A stretch of DNA of 64,000 nt. Source: Exilibacterium tricleocarpae (GTDB taxonomy: Bacteria; Pseudomonadota; Gammaproteobacteria; Pseudomonadales; Cellvibrionaceae). Below the pieces are notes generated by a model. The model saw only the letters and a program-made list of their open reading frames with translations, was not told where the DNA came from and ran no database searches. The stretch's first letter is position 1. Each line of letters begins with the position of its first letter. The translations under genes were made by a program, and so were the position numbers. Below, in pieces: positions 52,308 through 60,525 of this stretch. The stretch lies in assembly GCF_007004655.1 (NCBI RefSeq), contig NZ_ML660109.1, forward strand, positions 1 to 64,000. Reading direction: 5' to 3'.

Positions 52308-53837
52308 ATGAAATTGAGCGCTGTTGCCGCAGCGGGTAGCAGGCGCCGCTGTCTTTGGCTGCTGGTGTTGGTGTGCTGGCTGCACGGTTGTGTATCCACG
52401 CCCGAGGTTGCGTTTCGCGATCCGGCCCTGCGCGAGTGTGCCGGGGTTTACCAGACGCTGAGTCGACAGGTGGAGCTTGCCGGTGTGCGCGATGCCGCCT
52501 TCCATCGGCTGGCCGGCTTTCCTTACCTGCGCAGCTCTCGTTTTCTCGGCAGCTTTGCCCCGCAGCTGGACACTGCCGATTACCGGCAGGTGGAGCAATG
52601 GCTGCAGCATTTGAATCAACTCGCCGTCGAAGGCCTGTTATTGGAATCGCTGCAACTGCCGCGGCAGTCGCTGTCGCAGGCGGGGTTGCCTGCATCTGCC
52701 GGCGAACTCGACGACCGCTTGCGGTCTTGCGGGGCCCTGTTGGTTGCCGATCTCAGTCGACGGCCGGCACCGGTTGCCGCGGTCGTGGCGCGCGCCCGTC
52801 CCGCCGATCGCTACCAGGTCTGGAAACGGTGGCTCGGCCTGTATCCGCTTTCCGCGCTGCCGTTTCGGCGCGGCGTGGTCAACGAGCACCGTCATATCCA
52901 AAGTCTGGAACAGGCGCACTATCGCAGTGCCGGCGCGTCGCGGCAGCAGCCATTCAACCGCTATGCACCGGCGCCGGGCGGCCCGGTGTCAGAGGCAGTG
53001 ACGCGCCTGCGCCGTGCAGCCAGAGACAGTTTGGGTATCCCGCGGCTCAGTCCCGCTGACCGGCAACGGTTGCTGGCCGCCTGGGCGCCGGCCTGGCAGG
53101 TGGAGGCGCGCGACGACAACGACCGTATCGGCGAGCTTTTCTGGGGCGCTGACGGCGGCATAGGCCTGAACCCGGATCGGCCGAAAGTTTATACATTTGT
53201 AACCTTTGGCCGCTACCATGGCGAGGTGACCGTGCAACTCAATTACAGTGTCTGGTTTTCCGGGCGCGAGCCGAATGGGCGTTTTGATTTGCTGGCGGGG
53301 CGGCTCGATGGTTTGATCTGGCGCGTGCATTTGTTGCCTTCGGGGCAGGTGCTGGCGGCAGACAGTATCCACAACTGCGGTTGTTGGTATCAACTTTATC
53401 CCGCACCGGCTTACCGCGCGGAAGTTGCCAATCGCCTGTACCGGGAGCCGATGTTTATTGGCGCCAGTGGGCATATCGATTTTACCCGCCCGCTGACCCT
53501 GACGCTGCAGGCCAATACGCACCTGTTACTGGCGGTCGAAAACCACCGGCGCGTACATGAATCGGCCCGGGTATTACAGGCGATGCCTTACAATGAACTG
53601 CGGGCCTTGCCGCTACCCGAGGGCGGGCGGCGCAGTCTGTTTGCCGAGAACGGTCTGGTGCCGGCATCGCGGCGCGCAGAGCGCTGGCTGTTCTGGCCCA
53701 TGGGGGTCGCCAGCCCCGGCGCCATGCGCATCATCGGTACCCACGCCACCGCGTTTATCGGCCGGCGTCATTTCGATGATCCGGATTTATTAAACCTGTT
53801 GCTCCCGGAAAATAATATAGGTAGTGATAGGCAATAA
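52308..53837 (+). CDS. Hypothetical lipoprotein of about 509 residues
   Basis: The likely start is ATG 52308 (MKLSAVAAAGSRRRC...). It gives a basic N-region, a hydrophobic run LWLLVLVCWLHGC and a lipobox ending at Cys near 28. The frame stays open to a GTG at 52266, but that stretch is a 21-bp duplication ((C/T)TGATGATAA(A/G)CAG...) rather than coding-like sequence. I do not recognise the mature domain. Near the C-terminal half there is a pattern of GRYHGEVTVQLNYSVWFSGR followed by GQVLAADSIHNCGCWYQLY, which could be a catalytic or metal site. It is probably an outer-membrane-anchored protein. The large size and lack of a known domain make it a candidate for a new family. Confidence 0.7.
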   Translation: MKLSAVAAAGSRRRCLWLLVLVCWLHGCVSTPEVAFRDPALRECAGVYQTLSRQVELAGVRDAAFHRLAGFPYLRSSRFLGSFAPQLDTADYRQVEQWLQHLNQLAVEGLLLESLQLPRQSLSQAGLPASAGELDDRLRSCGALLVADLSRRPAPVAAVVARARPADRYQVWKRWLGLYPLSALPFRRGVVNEHRHIQSLEQAHYRSAGASRQQPFNRYAPAPGGPVSEAVTRLRRAARDSLGIPRLSPADRQRLLAAWAPAWQVEARDDNDRIGELFWGADGGIGLNPDRPKVYTFVTFGRYHGEVTVQLNYSVWFSGREPNGRFDLLAGRLDGLIWRVHLLPSGQVLAADSIHNCGCWYQLYPAPAYRAEVANRLYREPMFIGASGHIDFTRPLTLTLQANTHLLLAVENHRRVHESARVLQAMPYNELRALPLPEGGRRSLFAENGLVPASRRAERWLFWPMGVASPGAMRIIGTHATAFIGRRHFDDPDLLNLLLPENNIGSDRQ

Positions 53838-53909
53838 GTGTTAGTGCACGATTACAGTTTATGGTGTAATAGCCGTGTTGTATGACATCAGTCACAGATA
53901 GACGAACTT

Positions 53910-54209
53910 ATGGATTTTACCGCCTGGAAAGTTGATCTTTCAGCCTTGAGCGCCAGCCACGAAAGTGGCTTCACGATTCAAATCGAAGGTAACCCCAAAG
54001 ACCCGTCAAGCGTCAGCCCGGGTCGCTTTCCCCCGACGTTGAACGGTGTCGATCAAGCGCGCCTGTTGCGCCACGGGATGGAGGCGATTGCCAAAGCAGC
54101 AGCGGCGGTAAAGACCAAACCCGCCGCCCCCAAGAAGCCGGCCTATGTTCCTCCCGCCAACAAACCCAAGCGACCGGTTCTCTCGCTGAAAAAGAGAGAA
54201 CAGGCTTAG
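53910..54209 (+). CDS. Small conserved hypothetical protein (99 aa)
   Basis: The product begins MDFTAWKVDLSALSASHESG and has a Pro/Lys/Ala-rich C-terminal half (KTKPAAPKKPAYVPPANKPK) ending LSLKKREQA. The globular part has EGNPKDPSSVSPGRFPPTL and LLRHGMEAIAKAAAA. I recognise the pattern as a short protein seen in marine gammaproteobacteria, without a known function. It is convergent with the next gene, 38 bp apart. The Lys-rich tail suggests nucleic-acid or membrane contact. Confidence 0.65.
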   Translation: MDFTAWKVDLSALSASHESGFTIQIEGNPKDPSSVSPGRFPPTLNGVDQARLLRHGMEAIAKAAAAVKTKPAAPKKPAYVPPANKPKRPVLSLKKREQA

Positions 54210-54247
54210 CCTTAGCTTGGTGTTACATCAGTACCACAATAACCAAG

Positions 54248-54778
54248 CTAGTGGCGGGTAACGAATTGTCCTCTGATTTGCAGCAGGGTTTTGTGATTGT
54301 CGACCAGCTTAAACAGCAGATCAAATTTTTCCGCTGCCACCTGAGTCGACGCATCGCCGGCTTCGTCGGTATAGGTCGCACCTTCCACCAGTGAAGCAAG
54401 TTCCACGCTCACCGATGTCATCGCGGCAAAAATCCTGTCCGTGGTTTCCGCATCTTTGAACAGCCTGCCGTAATCCGTATATTTGAGATATTGATCACAT
54501 TCCGCCAACCACTCCTTGCGCTGCTCGATAAAGCGACCGGTATTGCGCATGCCACCGCGATGTTTACTCTCCAGGTGTTTGAACCTGTAACTCTGCAGGC
54601 TTTTCATCGAGGTGGTCATGAACTCGCCGGCGATATCGTTGCAGTACTTGCGTGTCAGGTAGCCGGGAAAATCTACACTGTACTTGGCCTCAGCCAACTG
54701 TTTTCGGCACTCCTCGTCACAGGACAGAGCCTGTGGTGTCAATCCGAATAAGAAGAAAAGGCATATAATCTTTTTCAT
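54248..54778 (-). CDS. Hypothetical secreted protein (176 aa)
   Basis: It has a clear signal peptide (MKKIICLFFLFGLTPQALS, cleavage before CDEE). The mature part is alpha-helical and charged, with CDEECRKQLAEAKY and later YCNDIAGEF and ECDQYLKYTDYG, giving four Cys that may pair in the periplasm. No domain is recognised. It stands alone, transcribed leftward, with a 525-bp gene-free region upstream. Confidence 0.6.
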   Translation of the reverse strand: MKKIICLFFLFGLTPQALSCDEECRKQLAEAKYSVDFPGYLTRKYCNDIAGEFMTTSMKSLQSYRFKHLESKHRGGMRNTGRFIEQRKEWLAECDQYLKYTDYGRLFKDAETTDRIFAAMTSVSVELASLVEGATYTDEAGDASTQVAAEKFDLLFKLVDNHKTLLQIRGQFVTRH

Positions 54779-55303
54779 GGTCGCCCGCCTTTTTTATTGT
54801 CTGCTGTGTGTAGTTCGTCACACATTTCAGTCTCGATTTAATGGATATTCACATTAGGTGTCAAGGGGTGCCCCGCCGGGCGAAACGAGGTTTGCGTAGG
54901 TCCCACGTGGTGTAAGCCGTGGGTCATCAGTCCGGCGCGGGCCTGCTCACGTGCGCCCTTAACTGCGACCGCAGGTAACCGGCGCAAGGAAAAAACCTAT
55001 AAATCAAGGCCCTAAGGCCAGGGTGTGGCAGGTGGCGGGCGGATCGACAGTTTGCGTCAGGGGTTGCAATTTCTTGTAATAAGTGTTCCCGACTTATATT
55101 GCGTTTAGTGCTGAAGGGTTGTTTCTATAGCAAATTAGTCTAGTTTTGTCGCAATTTTTTTTGCCAAAAGTTAGAGGACACTTGGTCTCTATGGGTGATG
55201 AGTCCTGGTTTGACACGGGTCGCGCCGGCAGGAGTCGGTACCTATAGTGCAGCCCGGAATAGTTTTTTTCCAGCGGCTTGTATTAGGTTATATAGTCTGC
55301 TGA
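54779..55303. other. Gene-free region with potential RNA structure
   Basis: No ORF is supported. At 54875-54974 there are nested stems: GCCGG (54875) with CCGGC (54932), enclosing CCCACG-N10-CGTGGG (54902-54923). GGCGC (54934) could pair with GCGCC (54953), and CTGCG with CGCAG (54963-54974). This could be a small RNA or leader; I do not match it to a known class. The right part, 55020-55240, is without features I can name. Confidence 0.35.
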
Positions 55304-55891
55304 TCAGGCCAGGGCTTTGTCGATGAGTGCTGACAGATGTGCCGACAAGGGAAGTTGCAGAGCCGCCTGATGGCCTCGTTCCGACATCTTGTGCCAGGTT
55401 TTTTTGATGATATCCACCAGCTTTTCCGGGCTGTGTTTTTTCGCAAAATCCGCTAAATAGTGTTCGAGGAAAACCAGGCACACAACATCTTCCAATAACT
55501 GCACTTGCGCGTTGCGTTTTAACTGCTTTTTTTGCAGCAGCGTTTTAACCTGTTCGATGGCGTCGGTATCGTAACCGGCGGCCGCCATGATATCCCCCGT
55601 AGTGGCGGCATGAAATCGGGCCAGGTCGGTGCGCCAGCGCTTGTAGCCGGCACGACCGAGCGGGTAATCCTGCCTCGGAATTTTCCATCGCTGAATATGT
55701 TGCGCGTGCACTGCGATGCGCACCAGGTCTGATGCCTCGGGTGCGAAGGTGGCCAGCCGGGCGGTCATGCGCTGCGAATACAGGAGCTCCCGGGGCACGT
55801 CTCGGCCCTGGTGCAGTTCGGTGTTGGGGTCTTGCTGGTTGGCCTGATCAATCTGTTGAATGACTGCGGTGAAAGCGGCTTGGGTTTCCAT
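55304..55891 (-). CDS. DUF4202-family protein
   Basis: The 195-residue protein shows the DUF4202 pattern: FTAVIQQIDQANQQDPN near the N-terminus, LLYSQRMTARLATFAP, then RIAVHAQHIQRWKIPRQDYPLGRAGYKRWRTDLARFHA. LEDVVCLVFLEHYLADFA follows further on. The paired His in AVHAQHIQRW and the E/H-containing C-terminal helix suggest an HD-like metal fold. Function is unknown. It lies 12 bp after the Fnr gene in the same direction and may be co-transcribed. Confidence 0.8.
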   Translation of the reverse strand: METQAAFTAVIQQIDQANQQDPNTELHQGRDVPRELLYSQRMTARLATFAPEASDLVRIAVHAQHIQRWKIPRQDYPLGRAGYKRWRTDLARFHAATTGDIMAAAGYDTDAIEQVKTLLQKKQLKRNAQVQLLEDVVCLVFLEHYLADFAKKHSPEKLVDIIKKTWHKMSERGHQAALQLPLSAHLSALIDKALA

Positions 55892-55903
55892 GGCGCGGGC
55901 AGT

Positions 55904-56677
55904 TTAAAACCCGATCGGGTTGGCTACTGCCTGCAGTTTGCCGAGTTCGACGATTTCGATTTCTTTCTTATCGACTGTCAGCACGCCCTGTTTCTGAAAG
56001 CGGCTCAACACCCGGCTCACCGTCTCCACCGTGAGGCCGAGATAGTTGCCGATATCGGCGCGGGACATGGGCAATCGAAAGGCAGTAGAGGATAACTGGC
56101 GGCGCTGGTTGCGACTTGAAATACTCACCAACAGTGCGGCGACCCGCTCTTCGGCGCTGTTTTTGCTCAACAGCGTAATCAACTGCTGATCGGACGTGAT
56201 CTCTTTGCTCATCAACTGAAAAAAGTGGCGCTGCAGACTTGGGATTTTAATGCTCAGTTCTTCCAGCCGGGTAAACGGAATCTCGCACACCGCTGTGGTC
56301 TCCAGGGCGATGGCTGAGTTGGTGTGGCGGTTGGTCGCCAGCCCGTCCATACCGACGATTTCGCCGGGCAGATAAAAACCGGTTACCTGTTCCTGGCCGT
56401 CGTTGGTAATGTTGATCGCTTTGACCGTGCCGGAGCGCACGGCAAACACTGAGACAAATTCATCGTTGGCCCGATAGAGGTAGTCGCCTTTTTGCAGCGG
56501 GCGGCTGCGCTGGATAATATCGTCCAGCTTGTCGATGTCATCGATGTGCAGGCTGATCGGCAGGCAGATCGAATTCAGTCGGCAATTACCGCAGGAAACC
56601 TGTGGATTAGTGTGGCAGCGGGTGTCTGACGCGAATTTATCCATAGTTACACGAGCGGTCTCTTTTAACTGTGGCAT
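55904..56677 (-). CDS. fnr: Fnr/Anr-type oxygen-sensing transcriptional regulator
   Basis: The 257-residue CRP-family protein has the FNR [4Fe-4S] ligands: Cys29, Cys32 and Cys38 (SCGNCRLNSICLP) plus Cys131 (TTAVCEIPF). The C-terminal DNA-binding helix carries the FNR recognition pattern in GLTVETVSRVLSRFQ. It loses its cluster in oxygen and otherwise binds TTGAT-N4-ATCAA. Such a box is at 58253-58266, next to a hemN-like gene 89 bp upstream of fnr. It suggests life with low-oxygen phases. Confidence 0.93.
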   Translation of the reverse strand: MPQLKETARVTMDKFASDTRCHTNPQVSCGNCRLNSICLPISLHIDDIDKLDDIIQRSRPLQKGDYLYRANDEFVSVFAVRSGTVKAINITNDGQEQVTGFYLPGEIVGMDGLATNRHTNSAIALETTAVCEIPFTRLEELSIKIPSLQRHFFQLMSKEITSDQQLITLLSKNSAEERVAALLVSISSRNQRRQLSSTAFRLPMSRADIGNYLGLTVETVSRVLSRFQKQGVLTVDKKEIEIVELGKLQAVANPIGF

Positions 56678-56766
56678 GGTACTTCCCTTGTTACTGATTG
56701 GTATTTGCCGTTAGCAATAGGCCCGTCAAAAAACGGGCGCAGGTCTCAGGAAATATTTTTCGGGCG

Positions 56767-58083
56767 TTACTGTTTTGTATAACGTTCACTGGTGTCTGTG
56801 CTTGTAGTCTTGTGTTGGTCCAGCAATCCCTCCATAACGAGCGCATCACAAATTGCCCGTAGATGCAGTATGCCTATAGGAGGTAGGTGCATACAGGCGC
56901 GATCTTTAAATTGCACCAGAGCGTGAGAACCGCTGCTCAACTCGCTCGCCAGCCGCCGGATGGATTGGCGTAGCAGCGGCATTAAATGCAGTTTGTAGCG
57001 CGACTCCATATACGTGATATCCAGGCGATGGTAGCAAAGTAACTGGTCGATAACCAGTCGTAACAGCTGCCCTTGCTCGTCCAGTGAGTAGCTCCCGATC
57101 ACCGGCGATTCGCCGTTGCCGACCTTGTGGCAGTAGGTTTGCGGGTCCGGTTCGTTGCGCTGATAAGTTCTGCCCAATTGACCATAGGCACCGGGGCCCA
57201 AGCCCAGTAAATCGGCGGCATTGCTGGCGTTGTAGTTCAGTAGTGTGCGGCGCAGGCGATAGTGGCGCTGCGCCACCGCGAGTTGATCTTTCGGCAGCAC
57301 GAAGCAATCGTTGCCGAGCACCCGGTAACCGTTGTTGCGCAGGGCGTTAAACAGCAGCGTAAAGTGATCCTGCAGCTCGCTGCTGTTGGCGCAGGCAGTG
57401 GCCAGAGGGTCCCAGTGGTAGTCTTCCAGCGCGTCGCATAGATAGACCCGTTCGAATTGCAGGTGAATGATGGTGTCGATGAGGTGGCGCAACTGGTGGG
57501 GTTTTTGCGCGTGGAAGCCATAGACGAGTTTTATTCCAATACTGGCAAAGCCGTAGTCCCGCAGCGCCCGTATGCGCTGGGTCAACACGGGAGCGACATC
57601 GTCCAGCTTCGAGGACAGCGCCGCCGGGGGCAGGGTGACCAACAACTGGTTAAACCCCAACCCCTTCAACAGGGCAACCTGTTCCTCTGTGGTCTGAAAG
57701 ATATCGACCTCGGCGCAATATTCATGGCTGTCACCCGGCAGCAGGCGGAAATGGCTGCCGAGCTGATGCATGGTGGCGGTCAGGTCGCCGAGGCCGAAGT
57801 CATTGAACGGGTTGCGCCACATAAGCTGACTGACCGGCCGCTGGCGGAGGTTGTGGGGTTGGCTGGCAATTTCCCGGCCCAGAGCGCCCGCCAGTGCCGG
57901 GGGGAGTTCAGCGCCGCGCGCTTGCAGTGGAATATTGATACAGATCGCCAGCGGCGCGATATTCAGTGAACGGTCGCTGTCGGCGGCCCGGGGCGTCGGC
58001 CAGGGGGACTGGTTCAGCAGCGCGGGGGAGGGGTAGCTGCCGCTGGCTGCTCGGGTGGCATGACTTTCAAAAGCTGCTGACAT
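56767..58083 (-). CDS. HemN-like protein lacking the radical-SAM cysteine and SAM motifs
   Basis: The 438-residue protein follows oxygen-independent coproporphyrinogen oxidase HemN through most of its length: GFASIGIKLVYGFHAQKP, YRVLGNDCFVLPKDQLAVAQRHYRLRRTLLNY, and a late LGLGPGAYGQLGRTYQRNEP. But where HemN has HIPFCxxxCxYCxC it reads INIPLQARGAEL (residues 49-60), with no Cys except Cys48. The SAM-binding GGGTP is replaced in LMWRNPFNDFG. The frame is open and 438 residues long, near HemN's 457. It therefore cannot bind the catalytic [4Fe-4S] cluster as HemN does. It is next to fnr and an FNR box, as true hemN often is. A regulatory or heme-binding role, or early decay, is possible. Confidence 0.8.
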   Translation of the reverse strand: MSAAFESHATRAASGSYPSPALLNQSPWPTPRAADSDRSLNIAPLAICINIPLQARGAELPPALAGALGREIASQPHNLRQRPVSQLMWRNPFNDFGLGDLTATMHQLGSHFRLLPGDSHEYCAEVDIFQTTEEQVALLKGLGFNQLLVTLPPAALSSKLDDVAPVLTQRIRALRDYGFASIGIKLVYGFHAQKPHQLRHLIDTIIHLQFERVYLCDALEDYHWDPLATACANSSELQDHFTLLFNALRNNGYRVLGNDCFVLPKDQLAVAQRHYRLRRTLLNYNASNAADLLGLGPGAYGQLGRTYQRNEPDPQTYCHKVGNGESPVIGSYSLDEQGQLLRLVIDQLLCYHRLDITYMESRYKLHLMPLLRQSIRRLASELSSGSHALVQFKDRACMHLPPIGILHLRAICDALVMEGLLDQHKTTSTDTSERYTKQ

Positions 58084-58200
58084 GGTTTCCGGAGTATCTT
58101 GGGTTTTGGAGTATCTCGGGTTCTGGATTATCTTGGTTCTGGAGTAGCTCGGCTCCGGATGATCGCGGTTCGAGATTATCCCGATTCGAAGCTATCTTGT
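58084..58200. repeat. 16-17-bp degenerate tandem repeat upstream of the hemN-like gene
   Basis: About seven units of type GGTTCTGGAGTATCTTG; the TATCT-like cores start at 58095, 58112, 58129, 58145, 58161, 58177 and 58193. The array starts right at the ATG of the hemN-like gene and fills its leader up to the FNR box region. Confidence 0.8.
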
Positions 58201-58252
58201 TATGAAATCCCAGTAGGCGGCTAAAGAGTAAGTCCGGGGCTCTGCGGGAGGC

Positions 58253-58266
58253 TTGATACAGATCAA
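58253..58266. promoter_or_regulatory. FNR box
   Basis: TTGATACAGATCAA matches the FNR consensus TTGAT-N4-ATCAA at all ten defined positions. It lies in the divergent region between the hemN-like gene (start 58083) and a sensor kinase gene (start 58378), at 112 bp from the kinase ATG and 170 bp from the hemN-like ATG. Confidence 0.8.
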
Positions 58267-58377
58267 ACAAGCGCGGAATTGCCCGTTTGCGCAGTGCCGG
58301 TCGACCGCAAAGCCGGATCGCGTCTACACTGAAACTCAGAGTCTTCACGGGTTATCACAGGTACAGATATCAACTTT

Positions 58378-59772
58378 ATGCATGCGCGACTGCAAGCCAC
58401 ACTGGCCGACTTTCTCAATGCCGGGTTGGACCCTCAAGCCGTTTCGCCTGTGGCCTTGAGACAGTACCGCACGGTCAATACCTGCGCGGCGATTGTCTGT
58501 GTGGCGAGCCTGATTTTTCTCTGGCGGGCCTGGCAGTGGGACATCCTGCCGCGCATGCTGTCGCTGGGATACTGCACCTTGACGGCCGGGGCCGGTCTCT
58601 GGATGTTGCGCCGGCGCACAGGTCCGGCATTGGCCGCACACCTCGTTTTGAGCGGTGTCTTCGTCGCCATTTGCCTGGGGGCCTACAGCAGCGGCGGGAT
58701 TGGCCGGGTGGTGGCCGGCTGGTTCTATATTGTGCCGATGCTGGCCGGGCTGATGCTCGGGGCCCGGGCCTGCTTGCACTGGGGGGTAGCGACAGTGCTG
58801 GCGATTGTCGCGCTGCTGGCGCTGGAGAACCTGGCCGGGCCACTGGAAGACATGACGCCGATCCGGTTTCGTCATAGTCAGGATCGATTACAGCAGGTTG
58901 TTCAATTAGTTACGATTATACTCATTACACTCAGTTACCTGCGCCAGGTACAGCAGTCGGAGTCGGCCCTGTTGGGTATCATCGAGCGCAACAATGAGGA
59001 AATCGCCGCCCGTATCCGGGCCCAGGAGGAGGCCCAGGCCGCCAATCGCAGCAGAAGTGAATTTCTTGCCAGTATGAGTCACGAATTGCGCACCCCCCTC
59101 AATGCGATTATCGGCTTCAGCCGCAGACTGGTGCAAAAATTGGAGGCCGGGACTGAGGTCGACCCGCAAAAAACCGATATGGCCCTGGTCAGCATTCACC
59201 GCAACGGTCTAATTTTGCTGAATTTTATTAACGACCTGATAGCGATTGCCAGGGCTGAGTCGGGCGGTGTCGTGTTGAATTACGGCAGCGTGGAATTGAC
59301 CCGGCTGGTGATGCAGGCGCTGGCGCGGGTTGAGGCGCAGGCCCAGGCAGCCGGACTATACCTGCGCAACCAGTGCCCGGCCGATATGGTGATTGAGGCC
59401 GATGCGGGTCGACTCAGGCAGGTGTTCGACAACCTGCTCAGCAATGCGGTGAAATATACCGATAGCGGGGGTGTGGTGGTTACCTGTGGCTCCAGCTCCC
59501 GTTTTGGCAGCGGCGAGGGAGTGGCGGTTAGCGTGCGCGACAGCGGCTGCGGTATTGCCCCGGAGCAACAGCCCTATCTGTTCGAGAGCCATACCAACAT
59601 CGAAGCGCCGATGACCCGGGCAGGGGCGTCCAGTGGGCTGGGGCTGGCCCTGAGCCGGCGCTGGGTGCAGCTCCACGGCGGCACTATCGAGGTAGTCAGC
59701 GAACTCGGCGAGGGTACAGAATTTATCGTTCATCTGCCGCGCAAAAAAAGCGTCCCGCAGAACCCGCTTTAA
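58378..59772 (+). CDS. Membrane sensor histidine kinase
   Basis: The 464-residue protein has about six membrane segments in the first 180 residues (for example VCVASLIFLWRAWQW, LVLSGVFVAICLGAYSS). A short linker coiled coil follows (ESALLGIIERNNEEIAARIRAQEEA). The H-box is SEFLASMSHELRTPLNAIIGFSRR with phospho-acceptor His235, followed by the N-box QVFDNLLSNAVKYTDSGG and G-boxes VRDSGCGIAPE and GLGLALSRRWVQLHGG. There is no receiver domain and no response regulator gene nearby, so it is an orphan. The FNR box 112 bp upstream suggests induction or repression by oxygen state. The membrane sensor domain is of an unassigned type. Confidence 0.88.
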   Translation: MHARLQATLADFLNAGLDPQAVSPVALRQYRTVNTCAAIVCVASLIFLWRAWQWDILPRMLSLGYCTLTAGAGLWMLRRRTGPALAAHLVLSGVFVAICLGAYSSGGIGRVVAGWFYIVPMLAGLMLGARACLHWGVATVLAIVALLALENLAGPLEDMTPIRFRHSQDRLQQVVQLVTIILITLSYLRQVQQSESALLGIIERNNEEIAARIRAQEEAQAANRSRSEFLASMSHELRTPLNAIIGFSRRLVQKLEAGTEVDPQKTDMALVSIHRNGLILLNFINDLIAIARAESGGVVLNYGSVELTRLVMQALARVEAQAQAAGLYLRNQCPADMVIEADAGRLRQVFDNLLSNAVKYTDSGGVVVTCGSSSRFGSGEGVAVSVRDSGCGIAPEQQPYLFESHTNIEAPMTRAGASSGLGLALSRRWVQLHGGTIEVVSELGEGTEFIVHLPRKKSVPQNPL

Positions 59773-59823
59773 GTGCCTCCGGCGCCTGTTGCCAGCGGTC
59801 TGTCGGCAGTTTCCCGCCCCGGT

Positions 59824-60525
59824 TTATGGCAGCGAGGCAAAAAACGCCGGCACCACTTCGGTGGCCGGGCCGTAATCCTGCCGGTCGAATTGCGAGCCGC
59901 TCAGCGAGGGCTCCAGGTTCAGTTCGACCGTATGCGCGCCGCAGGCGCTCGCCAGTTGGAAAAAACCGGCGGCGGGATAGACGTTGCCGGAGGTGCCAAT
60001 GGCCACGAACAGGTCGCAGTTGCTCAACGCCGCCTCGATTTCCTGCATAAACAGCGGCATCTCACCGAACCAGACCACATGGGGGCGCAGCAGGCCGGGC
60101 CGGTTACAGCAGGGGCAGGCGCGGGCGCTGTCGATATCTTCCCGGCACGGGTAGAGCCGGCCACTGGCGGCACAGCGCACTTTGAGCAGCTCGCCGTGCA
60201 TGGCGAGTACGTTTTGGCTGCCGGCCCGTTGGTGCAGGTTGTCGATATTTTGGGTGATGAGGGTGAAGTTGCCGGGAAACGCCCGCTCGAACTCGGCCAG
60301 TGCCCGGTGTCCGGCGTTGGGTTGAATATCCCCCAGCAGGTGTTGGCGGCGGGCATTGTAGAAGCGGTGCACCAGGGCGGGGTCGCGTGCAAACGCCGCG
60401 GGGGTGGCGACGTCCTCCACCCGGTGGTTTTCCCACAGACCGTCGTTGGCGCGAAAGGTCCGGATACCCGACTCGGCCGAGATACCGGCGCCGGTGAGGA
60501 CGACGACAGAGCGAAAGCGCCCCAT
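59824..60525 (-). CDS. cobB: NAD-dependent protein deacylase, sirtuin class III
   Basis: The 233-residue sirtuin has [20 protein letters not shown] (residues 12-31), [13 protein letters not shown] and the catalytic His in [14 protein letters not shown] zinc-binding set of Cys follows ([11 protein letters not shown] ... CPCC), and then RPHVVWFGE. Tyr56 and Arg59 (HRFYNARRQ) match the Tyr-x2-Arg pair that marks desuccinylase/demalonylase activity in E. coli CobB and human SIRT5. It removes acyl groups from lysines with NAD. The ATG overlaps the stop of the preceding trhP gene by one base (TGATG), so translation is probably coupled. Confidence 0.93.
   Translation of the reverse strand: MGRFRSVVVLTGAGISAESGIRTFRANDGLWENHRVEDVATPAAFARDPALVHRFYNARRQHLLGDIQPNAGHRALAEFERAFPGNFTLITQNIDNLHQRAGSQNVLAMHGELLKVRCAASGRLYPCREDIDSARACPCCNRPGLLRPHVVWFGEMPLFMQEIEAALSNCDLFVAIGTSGNVYPAAGFFQLASACGAHTVELNLEPSLSGSQFDRQDYGPATEVVPAFFASLP

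Noticed and set aside
54915-54960. CTGATGA on the minus strand, followed by a stem, reminiscent of a hammerhead ribozyme core
   Set aside because: The required GAAA after stem II is absent (ACCTAC is found), and the third stem and cleavage triplet cannot be placed.
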